Below, piece by piece: positions 6,959 to 14,835 of a stretch of DNA of 23,413 bases; position 1 is the first letter of the stretch, and each line of letters starts with the position of its first letter. The notes under the pieces were generated by a model, which made no database searches, was not told the DNA's origin, and saw only the letters and a program-made list of their open reading frames with translations. The translations under genes and the position numbers were made by a program. Origin of the DNA: an uncultured Verrucomicrobiota bacterium (GTDB lineage Bacteria > Verrucomicrobiota > Kiritimatiellia > RFP12 > UBA1067); contig CALYRV010000017.1 of NCBI GenBank assembly GCA_945483525.1, forward strand, positions 1 to 23,413. Direction: 5' to 3'.

Positions 6959-7564
6959 ATGAAACTAATTGTCGCCACGCACAATCAGAACAAGGTCAGG
7001 GAGATCTCGCAGATGCTTCCTGGCTGGGAGATCGCCGCGGAAGACTCCGCCGCAGAGGAGACGGAATCTACCTTCATCGGCAATGCGATGCTCAAGGCGA
7101 GGGCACTTAAGCCGAAGCATCCGGGAGCTTGGATTCTCGCGGACGATTCAGGACTCGAGGTGTTCGCACTCGGCGGCGAGCCGGGAGTACGGAGCGCGCG
7201 TTACGCGGGCGAGGACGGCAACACGCCGAAGAACAATGCGCTGCTCCTGAAGAACATGGAAGGCATCTCCGACAGGCGCGCTCAGTTCACCTGCGCGGTC
7301 GCGTTGATTGCGCCGGACGGAACGGAGAAGACGGTTGAGGGGCATTGTCCCGGGACAATCCTAACCGCTCTCGCCGGAGCCGGCGGATTCGGTTATGATC
7401 CGCTGTTCATGCCAGATGGTCATACGAAGACCTTCGCAGAACTTCTTCCTGAAGAGAAGAACGCAATTTCGCATCGCGGTCGCGCACTTATGCTCGCCAA
7501 GAAGATCATAGTAGAAGACATGTCGCGAACCGCGAATCACGAGCCACGAACCACGAATAAATGA
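6959..7564 (+). CDS. rdgB: XTP/dITP diphosphatase (non-canonical purine NTP pyrophosphatase)
   Basis: Hydrolyses dITP, XTP and ITP to monophosphates, keeping them out of DNA and RNA. The family core is complete: VATHNQNKVREI (5-16), ADDSGLEV (61-68), GEPGVRSARYAG (73-84), GFGYDPLF (143-150) and EKNAISHRGRAL (166-177). Length is 201. The last 13 or so residues (SRTANHEPRTTNK) are not typical of the family and are encoded by a heptamer repeat that also provides the stop codon. The stop overlaps the rsgA start (ATGA). The start codon is set by the -10 box 8 nt upstream. Confidence 0.95.
   Translation: MKLIVATHNQNKVREISQMLPGWEIAAEDSAAEETESTFIGNAMLKARALKPKHPGAWILADDSGLEVFALGGEPGVRSARYAGEDGNTPKNNALLLKNMEGISDRRAQFTCAVALIAPDGTEKTVEGHCPGTILTALAGAGGFGYDPLFMPDGHTKTFAELLPEEKNAISHRGRALMLAKKIIVEDMSRTANHEPRTTNK
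7526..7560. repeat. Heptamer tandem repeat, 5 units, forming the end of rdgB
   Basis: CGAACCG, CGAATCA, CGAGCCA, CGAACCA and CGAATAA repeat with a strict 7-bp period. They lie inside the rdgB frame and end right before the rsgA ATG, so the repeat encodes the atypical C-terminal tail of RdgB. Confidence 0.75.
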
Positions 7565-8442
7565 CGCGCATCGAACAGTTCGGGTGGAGGGAGGAAGTCG
7601 AGCCAGGGATTGGCCGTATCGTCTCGGCTCACGGCGACTACTATCATCTCGTCTGTAACGAGCAGGATCACGGAGAGATTCTGGCGCGCAAGAAGAAGTC
7701 TGCGTATACGCGGATGAAGTCCGTCGCTCCTGATTCGATGAAGGGGAAGAAGATCTCCGAGATTCGCTTGACGGAACCGCTTAAGCCGATGACGGGTGAT
7801 TTCGTGAGGTTCCGCTATAATGCGCAGGGCGATTCGATGATCCTCGAGACGCTGCCGCGCTTCTCGCATTTTGAGCGCAAGGATCCGACGGCGCGGCGGA
7901 CATCGCAGACGCTTGCGGTGAACTTCGACACGCTCTTCATCATGATGTCGATGAATGAGAACTTCTCGGTCGCGCGCATCGAGCGATATCTCGAACTTGC
8001 GGAAGATATGGGCGAGGCCGAGGCGATCGTGGTGGTGACGAAGATGGATCTAACCGAACCCGGGGACGAGGCTTATCTGCGGGAGCTTGAGGAGGTCGTC
8101 GACGGACGTGCGAGAATCCTCAGAATCTCGGCACTGGACGGAACGGGGATGGAGGAGGTTTGTAAGATTGTCGCTCCGGGAAAGACGGTCGCGTTCATCG
8201 GTTCTTCTGGAGTTGGGAAGTCGACGCTGCTCAATACGCTTGCGGGTGAGGAGTGGGCCGCGACTCAGGAGATACAGGCGTGGTCCGGCAAGGGGCGTCA
8301 CACAACGACTTCGCGTGAACTCGTGATGTTGCCGAACGGCGCGATGGTGATCGATACGCCAGGCATCAGGGAGATCGGCATGGTCGGAGAGATGGATGAT
8401 GTCCTGGTGAAGGGCGAATCAACTCATCGTTATAGGAGGTAG
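7561..8442 (+). CDS. rsgA: Ribosome small-subunit-dependent GTPase A, lacking the zinc domain
   Basis: A circularly permuted GTPase that assists late 30S maturation. The N-terminal OB domain is followed by motifs in permuted order: G4 VTKMD (159-163), G5 SALDG (190-194), G1 GSSGVGKST (214-222), G2 HTTT (247-250) and G3 DTPG (265-268). The protein stops 25 residues after G3, at 293 residues. Usual members continue with a Cys/His zinc-binding helical domain of about 60 residues, absent here, and no frame holds it downstream because ruvA begins at once. The final Arg-Arg codons are the AGGAGG ribosome site of ruvA. The start overlaps the rdgB stop by 4 bp. The GTPase core appears intact; the truncation may be lineage-specific or recent. 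Confidence 0.9.
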   Translation: MTRIEQFGWREEVEPGIGRIVSAHGDYYHLVCNEQDHGEILARKKKSAYTRMKSVAPDSMKGKKISEIRLTEPLKPMTGDFVRFRYNAQGDSMILETLPRFSHFERKDPTARRTSQTLAVNFDTLFIMMSMNENFSVARIERYLELAEDMGEAEAIVVVTKMDLTEPGDEAYLRELEEVVDGRARILRISALDGTGMEEVCKIVAPGKTVAFIGSSGVGKSTLLNTLAGEEWAATQEIQAWSGKGRHTTTSRELVMLPNGAMVIDTPGIREIGMVGEMDDVLVKGESTHRYRR

Positions 8443-8445
8443 GAG

Positions 8446-9045
8446 ATGATTGCGTACATCAGAGGTGTGCTTGCGGAAAAGGATCCGACACGCGTCGTGA
8501 TCGAGGCGGCCGGAGTCGGTTATGAGCTCCTCATCCCGCTGTCAACTTATGAAGCGCTGCCGCGCGAAGGAGCGGAGACGAAGTTGCTGACTTACCACTG
8601 CGTGCGCGAAGATGATGAGATCCTTTTCGGTTTCGCCAGCGAGCAGGAGCGCGAGATGTTCGCGAAGCTCACCAGCGTGAGCGGGGTAGGACCGAAGATC
8701 GCGATTGCGATCCTCTCGGGCTCGAGCTTAAGCGAGCTCGCGCTGGCGATCTCGACGAGTGATTCGAAGCGGATCTCGTCCATCAAGGGCGTCGGCAAGA
8801 AGACCGCGGAGAAGATCTGCGTGGAACTGCGCGACAAGGTGAATGCGCTTGAAGCCGCCTCGCTCGACCGCGGCACTTCTTCCGCGGGGGCGCAGACCGC
8901 GGTTCTTCAGGATGCGATCGCCGCGCTCCGCGCGCTCGGCTTCAATGAAGAAACTTCGACGAAGATGGTTACAGATGTACTTGCGAAGGATCCATCGGTC
9001 GACTCGGTTGAGAAGATCGTCCGCCTTGCGTTGAAAGGGAAGTGA
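8446..9045 (+). CDS. ruvA: Holliday junction branch migration protein RuvA
   Basis: The junction-binding subunit that loads the RuvB motor in recombination and fork repair. 199 residues, normal length. Residues 1-63 form the OB domain (MIAYIRGVLAEKDPTRVVIE). Two helix-hairpin-helix motifs follow: VSGVGPKIA (78-86) and IKGVGKKTA (113-121). A flexible linker (about 135-150) leads to the small RuvB-binding domain III (150-196). A very strong ribosome site AGGAGG (8434-8439) lies 6 nt before the ATG, inside the end of rsgA. No ruvB or ruvC is adjacent. A hairpin at 9087-9106 probably ends this transcript. Confidence 0.97.
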   Translation: MIAYIRGVLAEKDPTRVVIEAAGVGYELLIPLSTYEALPREGAETKLLTYHCVREDDEILFGFASEQEREMFAKLTSVSGVGPKIAIAILSGSSLSELALAISTSDSKRISSIKGVGKKTAEKICVELRDKVNALEAASLDRGTSSAGAQTAVLQDAIAALRALGFNEETSTKMVTDVLAKDPSVDSVEKIVRLALKGK

Positions 9046-9046
9046 C

Positions 9047-9078
9047 GCTGAAGGTTGAAGTTGAAGGCGAAGTCGAAG
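9047..9078. repeat. Short tandem repeat, 7/6-bp units
   Basis: GCTGAAG, GTTGAAG, TTGAAG, GCGAAG and TCGAAG follow one another directly after the ruvA stop. The GAAG core recurs with a period of 7 then 6 bp. It resembles the other gene-end repeats in the window. Confidence 0.5.
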
Positions 9079-9086
9079 GAAAGTTC

Positions 9087-9119
9087 GCCGCTCGCCCACG
9101 AGCGGCTTGAAAAAATTTT
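9087..9119 (+). terminator. Probable intrinsic terminator after ruvA
   Basis: A perfect 8-bp stem GCCGCTCG (9087-9094) / CGAGCGGC (9099-9106) with loop CCCA is followed by TTGAAAAAATTTT. The T-run is delayed and broken, so efficiency is uncertain. The place, between an operon end and a gene with its own ribosome site, fits. Confidence 0.55.
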
Positions 9120-9217
9120 GAAATATTTGTAACGTGCGTATCGTATATTCCGATGTAGCCACGAATTGATCCAATCTTAAACCAACATTCAATCACAAAT
9201 CAAAGGAGAACCTTAAA

Positions 9218-9868
9218 ATGAAGAAGGGGATGTTCGCGATGGTTGCCGCGCTTTCGTTCGCGGTGGTTGCTCAGGATGCCGAAGGTCCGAAGGCCAGGCA
9301 GCGTGACGGCGGATTCCGCCATGGTCCGCGTGACCGCGGTGCGATGATGGCCGAACGCGGAATGATGATGCCTGGCGGTTTCGGTGGCGAGTTGAAGAGT
9401 GATCCTGCGGTGATGGCGGCGACGAATCCCAAGATCGCCGAGAAGATCGGTCTTTCCGCGGAAGCGTGCGAGCAGATCAAGAAACTCGATACCGACAACC
9501 GCGCCAAGGTCCAGGAGCTGCAGAAGAAGACGCGCGAGCTGATGGAGAAGCAGGCACAGCTCATGAAGGCGGAGAAGATCGACGAGGCCGCGGTGATGGC
9601 GGCGATCGACGAGCTCTTCGAGTGCCGCAAGGAGATGGCGAAGACGCAGACGAAGCGTCTGATCTCCGTGAAGTCCCTGCTTACTCCTGAGCAGATCAAG
9701 CAGGCGACCGAGGCGATGAAGGAGCTCCGCAATGAGCGTATGGCCAAGCGTGCAAAGCGTTCGCAAAAGGATGGTAATATGGGTGGTGCGAGGCCGGAGG
9801 CGAAATCCGCGTGCAAGCAAGCCCCCAAGGGGGATTGCGAAAAGCCGGCTGTCAAGCCCGAGAAATAA
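9218..9868 (+). CDS. Spy/CpxP-like periplasmic protein
   Basis: A 216-residue exported protein. The signal peptide MKKGMFAMVAALSFAVVAQD suggests cleavage near residue 18. The mature part is helical and highly charged. The central stretch LMEKQAQLMKAEKIDEAAVM plus LLTPEQIKQATEAMKEL resembles the LTxxQ repeats of Spy/CpxP/ZraP proteins, which act as periplasmic chaperones or stress sensors. The C-terminus is rich in Lys and contains two Cys. AAAGGAG lies 9 nt before the ATG. A TATATT (9144-9149) upstream could be a -10 box, but no well-spaced -35 is seen. The stop directly abuts the start of an ECF sigma gene, so the two work together, probably in envelope or metal stress. Confidence 0.75.
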   Translation: MKKGMFAMVAALSFAVVAQDAEGPKARQRDGGFRHGPRDRGAMMAERGMMMPGGFGGELKSDPAVMAATNPKIAEKIGLSAEACEQIKKLDTDNRAKVQELQKKTRELMEKQAQLMKAEKIDEAAVMAAIDELFECRKEMAKTQTKRLISVKSLLTPEQIKQATEAMKELRNERMAKRAKRSQKDGNMGGARPEAKSACKQAPKGDCEKPAVKPEK

Positions 9869-10375
9869 ATGTCCTCTGGCGCATCCATTCCGGCGCTGGT
9901 CGCGGAACACGGGAAATGGCTGATGGCCTTTCTGCGTGGTCTCGCGGGTGAAGACGCCGAGGATGCGTTTCAGGAGACGTGGATGCGCCTTCTCCGTTTG
10001 CGCGTGGAATTGCGCGAGGAAACGGTGAAGGCGTATCTCGTCAAGACGGCGAGGTCGGTGGCGATCGACCGGCTTCGCCGCCGTCATCCGATGACAAGTC
10101 TGGATGTCGTCGACGAGCGCGGCGAAAGCGCCGCGGAGGAGATCGCCGATCCGTCGCCGAGTCCGGCGAAGCGGTTCGAGTCGAAGGCGACGGCGCGGGA
10201 GGTGCGCGAAGCGGTCGCGGAGCTGCCGTTCAACTGGCGTCAGGTGGTGATGATGCGGATCGAGGGCGGGATGGAGTTCAAGGATATCGCGTCTGAACTA
10301 GGTGTTCCGCTCGGCACGGTGCTTACGTGGATGCATCGGGCGACGGACGAGCTCAAGCGGAAGATCGGGGTGTGA
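9869..10375 (+). CDS. ECF-type RNA polymerase sigma factor
   Basis: A 168-residue sigma-70-family factor of the extracytoplasmic class. Region 2 spans about residues 10-75 with EDAEDAFQETWMRLLR and ARSVAIDRLRRR. Region 4 spans about 112-165: LPFNWRQVVMMRIEGG, then FKDIASELGVPLGTVLTWMH as the helix-turn-helix, then RATDELKRKI. No region 3 or 1.1 is present, as expected. The start follows the stop of the Spy-like gene without a gap, and a small membrane protein gene begins 2 nt after its stop. This arrangement predicts that it directs transcription of its own cassette and other envelope-stress genes; the target promoter is not identifiable here. Confidence 0.9.
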   Translation: MSSGASIPALVAEHGKWLMAFLRGLAGEDAEDAFQETWMRLLRLRVELREETVKAYLVKTARSVAIDRLRRRHPMTSLDVVDERGESAAEEIADPSPSPAKRFESKATAREVREAVAELPFNWRQVVMMRIEGGMEFKDIASELGVPLGTVLTWMHRATDELKRKIGV

Positions 10376-10376
10376 G

Positions 10377-10727
10377 ATGATCGAAGACAAGTCGTTTAAC
10401 GAATTTCTCAAGGCGAAGCTCGAGGAGGATGTCGACATTCCGGAAGTTCAACTCCCGCTTAATTCCCGTCCGACTTCTAAAATCTCCAAATCTCCAACTT
10501 TTCAACCTTTCAATTTTTCTACTTGCCTTCTCGCGGCTTCGCTTTTATTGGTCTGCGGGATGTTCGCCGTGCATTTCATCAATGACCGCGAGCTTGTCCG
10601 TGAACGTGATGCGCTCGGTGCGATCGAGCTTTTGGATGTCGATTCGATGACGGCTTCGTGCGAATCCTATGCCGACCGTCTTCTCGCCTGGCAAGACGCC
10701 CCCTACGCCGAGATTGCCAATTACTGA
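10377..10727 (+). CDS. Small single-pass membrane protein, candidate anti-sigma factor
   Basis: 116 residues. Residues 1-30 are a short acidic N-terminal segment (DKSFNEFLKAKLEEDVD). Residues about 49-68 form one membrane helix (TCLLAASLLLVCGMFAVHFI). The remaining 48 residues, probably periplasmic, are acidic. Its place right after an ECF sigma gene is where anti-sigma genes usually sit, but no known anti-sigma domain or zinc motif is visible, so the role is inferred from position only. The frame opens upstream within the sigma gene; ATG 10377 is chosen for spacing. Residues about 35-48 are encoded by a degenerate octamer repeat (10480-10519) and look like inserted linker. Confidence 0.65.
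   Translation: MIEDKSFNEFLKAKLEEDVDIPEVQLPLNSRPTSKISKSPTFQPFNFSTCLLAASLLLVCGMFAVHFINDRELVRERDALGAIELLDVDSMTASCESYADRLLAWQDAPYAEIANY
10480..10519. repeat. Octamer tandem repeat inside a coding region, 5 units
   Basis: AAATCTCC, AAATCTCC, AACTTTTC, AACCTTTC and AATTTTTC have a strict 8-bp period. The tract is AT-rich and C/T-biased, unlike the surrounding gene. It encodes the linker between the cytoplasmic part and the membrane helix of the sigma-linked protein. Confidence 0.75.
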
Positions 10728-10832
10728 AGTATCTCGCTCGAGGCGACTTCCGCATTCCCGGACGGTTTTGGCGTTTGATTGTACGCAGGTAAGGAGAGTG
10801 AAATTCCGAATGCGAGTTGTGCTAAAAAGCGG

Positions 10833-10861
10833 TTGATTTTACGCAAAAGAATTGCTACTAT
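10833..10861 (+). promoter_or_regulatory. Promoter of the SGNH/LRR gene, leaderless
   Basis: TTGATT (10833-10838), a 17-bp spacer, and an extended -10 TGCTACTAT (10853-10861) make a good sigma-70 promoter. The ATG at 10869 lies 7 nt after the -10 box, so the mRNA should start at the initiation codon. No ribosome site is present. Confidence 0.65.
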
Positions 10862-10868
10862 TGTCAAC

Positions 10869-13800
10869 ATGAAAAAACCCAGTATCCTGCTCGCGGCTGT
10901 GATTGCGTCCGCGACGTTTGCGTTTGGCGAAGTTGTGGAGCCGACGATCGGTTATGTGCCGCTGGCGAATACGGTGCGGAAACTCAAGTCCGACAAGGCG
11001 CTGAAGGTCGCGGTGATCGGCGACTCGATCGCGTACGGACAGATGGCGACCGAAGTCAGTATGCAGGGGTATCCTTACTCCACCCGCGTGACCACGAACT
11101 CCGGCGGTATGCCGACCGGCAACCCGATGAGTTTTGCGCGTATCACGACGGACTACGTCAAGTATCTCGCCAAGCGCGATTATAATGTCGATGACGTGAA
11201 TATCAACACGTTCTATTCCGTCTGGGGCGGGGCGACGGCGAAGAGTTCGTTCGGTTATGTGTCCGATGACATCATCGCACGTCAACCGGACCTTGTCTTC
11301 TACGAGATCTGGAATGATAACGACGAGACGCTCCGCTACGCCGAGAACACGTTGCGCGTCCTATGGAAAACGCTGCCGAATACCGACGTCGTGCTGATTT
11401 CGGTCGGCGGCGCGTTCTCGAAGTCGTCCGTCTACGAGCCGCTCGTGACGAAGTACGGGATCAAGTGGATCAACGCCTATAGCAACGTGCAGGACTGGTT
11501 CGGACAGTTCGGCGTCGTTAACAGCAACGTTTACGGCGTCGTGGATGCGGACGGCAAGGTCAGCGGCACGCGCGGCTATCTTTTCGGCAACAGTTCTCCG
11601 CATGTCAACGAGGAGGGCTATGTCTGGTTCTGTGACAATATCGTCGAAAACCTTGAGGCTTTTTTCGCCGCTGCCGCGGACAAGTCCGGCGCGCTCGAAA
11701 CCGTCGCGCCCGCCGGCTCGGTCGACGGCGATCCGATCGCGGCGACAGGTCCCGAGATGTATCACGCGGAAATCATCACTCCGGCGTCCCTCACGCAGGC
11801 GAGCGGTAGCTGGACGTTGATCGCCAGGGAGGTTGCCGACGAGCCGCGCGATACCTATGACCGCGTAAAGGGTGATGCCGGCGATAGGATCAAGGCCGCC
11901 GCGGCAGATGCGATGCTGACGCGGTCCGTCACCGGCAAACAGCTGCTTTTCCGCGGATCGAAGAACATGCAGTACAAGATCGGTGAGGGCGAATTCGCCG
12001 CGGTTACTGACGGACTCATCGTGAATCTCGGCGATGATGAGGTTACGGCCGAGTTGACTCTTAAGGCGACGGCGAAGGACGCCTACATCAACGAGTTCTA
12101 TGTCTACGGCAGGGATTATCAGGCGATCACGCCTAAGGCGACCAAGCACCGCTACAGCGTGAAGTTCTATGCGAAGATCGCGCCTGAATACTACCACGAC
12201 TGGCATCTCGGCGGTGTGCAGGTGATTCCGCATCCGATCTCGTGGGTGAATTGCTATCGCATGGAGACCTATGGCGCGGCGCTTACGCTTCCCGGTGAAA
12301 ACATTATTTCTTCGCAGTGCGAGAAGAACGGCGCGTTTCTCGGCTGGGTCGAGGCGGAGGGTGTGGAGTGGAATGATTCCGAGGTGATTCCGATCGTGAC
12401 TACGCACGAAGGGAAGACGATTTACGCCGCTGGTGCCACGATCGATCCCGCGACGCTCGGACGCGATGTCACGCTGGTCGCGGCGTATGCGAACGGACCG
12501 GTGGCGAAGACCGAGGCGGATGTCCGTAAGGTCACGTTCGTCACCGAGAATTCCGCGAATATGCGGCTGCTTCAGTTTTCGCCGGTTTACGAGTCCGCGA
12601 TGTCCGTTACGATGCCCGACCTTATTCCGCCGGTCGCCGGTTCGACGGCAGACGGATGGAAGGTCATCAACACCGACACCGTGTATCCGGTCGGCGCGGC
12701 CGTTCCGATCACGACGGATACGGAATTCGTACCGGTCTATACGAAGACGGTGGTGATCAATGACGAATTGCTCGCGGACTGCTGGACCTTCGACGGCACG
12801 TATATGACGGACGGCACAGGCTGGAAGCTGAAGGCGTCCGTCGTCGGCGAACAGCTTCAGATCACCGCGGTTTCCGCGCAGCCGGCGGACACGTCGGTGA
12901 AGCTGGATCTCGGCAGGTTCGCGGTGAATTCGGCTCACGATACGATTTACTACGGGTATCTCATCGAGAGTAACGTCTTCAAGAGCAAGACGATGACTGG
13001 TGCGGTCGATCTCGGACTGGTCACTAAGATTGCGCAGGGCGCGTTTGGAAACACCGGTATCGTCGACGTGCGGTTCGGTCCGTATCTCGTCGAGATTAAC
13101 TCCGGCTGGGCCAACGGCGCCTTCAAGGATTGCGCGTCGCTCACCAACGTGGTTTTCGTGCAAGGCGCCTCGGCGACGGTCACTCCCGGTGAGGCGTTCA
13201 CGTTCGAGAACTGCACCGCGCTCCGGTCGCTCGACTGTTCCGGCATCGGGTATTTAAAGACGCGCGGCAGCAATTATTCGCAGGTCGGCGGCTGTACCGC
13301 ATTGACGAATGTCGTTATTCGTGCGCCATCGAAGCTTGACAGGGATTTCTTCTGCAGCGTAAGTTCGGTCACCTATCATTTCTACGGCGCCGCTCCGGAA
13401 TTGACGTCCGGGGCGCTGAACCTCGGTTCGAGCAGCACGACGTACGTCCATCTCGACACGAACGCCGTCGATTACGCGGCGCAGCTCACGTCGTGGAACG
13501 TGCTTACCGAAAGCGGTACGATCAACGGCAAGGATTCGACGTGGAAGACCTCCGTCGTCTCGGGCGGCCGTCCGTTGCTGCTTTTCGCTGCGACATCATC
13601 GGAAGATCCGGAACCGACCCACGTGCATGTCTGGGGTGAGTGGTATACGAATGTCGTTCCGACGGTGGAGCACGTCGGTGAACTCCGTCGCGTTTGCGTT
13701 GCCGAAGGCTGCACTGATCCGGTCGCGTATGAAACGCAGGATCTGCCGAAACTGGAATCGCCCGAGAATCCGGATCAGCCGGACGATCCTGTTGTTTCCA

Positions 13801-14807
13801 ATTGGGTTTTGAATGAGGCCGGAACCGAAATCACGGACGGTGTCTGGACCTTCGCGGCCGAGAAGTATCAGTGGGGCGGGTATTACGTGAAGCGGTGCAT
13901 CGGTTATCCTGACAAGGTTTCCGAACTTGACATCTCGAAGCCGTTCAAGGATTCTTCGGGGAACGATGTTCTTATAAAAGGGTATAACAATTGCTTTGCG
14001 TCGAACGCGACAACTCCGTTGGCTCCGGCGTGTGAGCGGGTCGGCGATCTTCGGCTCGGTTCGCAGGAACTTCAGAATTGCGTGTTCACCGGATGCGCCA
14101 ACCTGAATCTCGTTGGTGGATTTCCGGAAGGACTGAAAAAGATAGGACAATACGCTTTCAAGGATTTGTCATTGTCGGGAGATCTTGAACTCGGTCATAT
14201 CGTTTCAGTCGAACGGGGTGCTCTCCAGAATACGCGGATCACTTCAGCGAAGTTTGGTCCGGCGGTGATGACGATCGGCTCGGCTTATGGTAGTGGAGTA
14301 TTCCAGGGGTGCGCGGTTCTTACGAATGTCGTCATCAATCCTGCTGACTCTATAGCAATCAATGCTAACAATAACACTGACGGTTATACCTTTACCGGGT
14401 GCACGTCACTTAAGATCGTTGATCTGAGCGGAGTCGGAGTTCTGCAATGTTCTGGTTCTCGGTATCAGTTTGAGAACTGCAATGCGCTCGAGAAGGTGAC
14501 GATGAGTAATCTCGTGTCCATCACGAAGACGGTATTCGCGAAGACGAAGGTTTCAGAGTATCATTTCTACGGCGCGGCGCCGACGTTGACGGACGATCTT
14601 CTTGATCTTGGCGCGTCCGGTGCGGTTACATACATACATCTGACCGATGATTCTCAGCTCGACGGCTGGAGGGCCTTGGCCCAGGACGGCAAGCTCAACA
14701 ATGCTGATTCCGTCTGGAAGACTAATATCACCGGCGCCGGTTATCCGCTGTTGCTTGCCGGCGCGCAACCGAAGTCGCGCGACGGATTCATGATACTTGT
14801 ATGGTAA
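10869..14807 (+). CDS. Secreted SGNH-hydrolase-like protein with duplicated BspA-type leucine-rich repeats
   Basis: A 1312-residue exported protein. The signal peptide MKKPSILLAAVIASATFAFG fixes the start; the frame is open from 10779, but that would bury it. Residues 35-290 look like an SGNH/GDSL esterase: IGDSIAYG (nucleophile S53), WGGA, IWNDND and SPHVNEEG (H245). The Asp usually three residues before the His is replaced by Ser. A beta-rich middle follows (about 290-630). Two similar blocks, about 635-907 and 976-1300, carry BspA-like repeats (AFKDCASLTNVVF; VFQGCAVLTNVVI) and each ends with YHFYGAAP, WKT and PLLL. They are joined by a HVHVWGEW/Cys-containing linker. No anchor is visible. 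A likely role is binding or de-esterifying external glycans or proteins. Confidence 0.85.
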   Translation: MKKPSILLAAVIASATFAFGEVVEPTIGYVPLANTVRKLKSDKALKVAVIGDSIAYGQMATEVSMQGYPYSTRVTTNSGGMPTGNPMSFARITTDYVKYLAKRDYNVDDVNINTFYSVWGGATAKSSFGYVSDDIIARQPDLVFYEIWNDNDETLRYAENTLRVLWKTLPNTDVVLISVGGAFSKSSVYEPLVTKYGIKWINAYSNVQDWFGQFGVVNSNVYGVVDADGKVSGTRGYLFGNSSPHVNEEGYVWFCDNIVENLEAFFAAAADKSGALETVAPAGSVDGDPIAATGPEMYHAEIITPASLTQASGSWTLIAREVADEPRDTYDRVKGDAGDRIKAAAADAMLTRSVTGKQLLFRGSKNMQYKIGEGEFAAVTDGLIVNLGDDEVTAELTLKATAKDAYINEFYVYGRDYQAITPKATKHRYSVKFYAKIAPEYYHDWHLGGVQVIPHPISWVNCYRMETYGAALTLPGENIISSQCEKNGAFLGWVEAEGVEWNDSEVIPIVTTHEGKTIYAAGATIDPATLGRDVTLVAAYANGPVAKTEADVRKVTFVTENSANMRLLQFSPVYESAMSVTMPDLIPPVAGSTADGWKVINTDTVYPVGAAVPITTDTEFVPVYTKTVVINDELLADCWTFDGTYMTDGTGWKLKASVVGEQLQITAVSAQPADTSVKLDLGRFAVNSAHDTIYYGYLIESNVFKSKTMTGAVDLGLVTKIAQGAFGNTGIVDVRFGPYLVEINSGWANGAFKDCASLTNVVFVQGASATVTPGEAFTFENCTALRSLDCSGIGYLKTRGSNYSQVGGCTALTNVVIRAPSKLDRDFFCSVSSVTYHFYGAAPELTSGALNLGSSSTTYVHLDTNAVDYAAQLTSWNVLTESGTINGKDSTWKTSVVSGGRPLLLFAATSSEDPEPTHVHVWGEWYTNVVPTVEHVGELRRVCVAEGCTDPVAYETQDLPKLESPENPDQPDDPVVSNWVLNEAGTEITDGVWTFAAEKYQWGGYYVKRCIGYPDKVSELDISKPFKDSSGNDVLIKGYNNCFASNATTPLAPACERVGDLRLGSQELQNCVFTGCANLNLVGGFPEGLKKIGQYAFKDLSLSGDLELGHIVSVERGALQNTRITSAKFGPAVMTIGSAYGSGVFQGCAVLTNVVINPADSIAINANNNTDGYTFTGCTSLKIVDLSGVGVLQCSGSRYQFENCNALEKVTMSNLVSITKTVFAKTKVSEYHFYGAAPTLTDDLLDLGASGAVTYIHLTDDSQLDGWRALAQDGKLNNADSVWKTNITGAGYPLLLAGAQPKSRDGFMILVW

Positions 14808-14825
14808 GGTTGGATTTTGTAAAAT
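14797..14825 (+). promoter_or_regulatory. Promoter in front of the GH5 gene
   Basis: TTGTAT (14797-14802) and TAAAAT (14820-14825) are separated by exactly 17 bp. The -35 box overlaps the end of the preceding gene. The ATG at 14836 follows the -10 box by 10 nt, giving a leader of at most a few bases and no ribosome site. Confidence 0.55.
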
Positions 14826-14835
14826 CAACGATGAT

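Noticed and set aside
11361..13163. 600-codon open frame on the minus strand
   Set aside because: It is antisense to the SGNH/LRR gene, has no domain, and its Arg/His/Asp-rich composition is that of a shadow frame opposite GC-rich codons.
14797..14835. Upstream start for GH5
   Set aside because: It overlaps the previous gene and its promoter and would bury the signal peptide. ATG 14836 is preferred.
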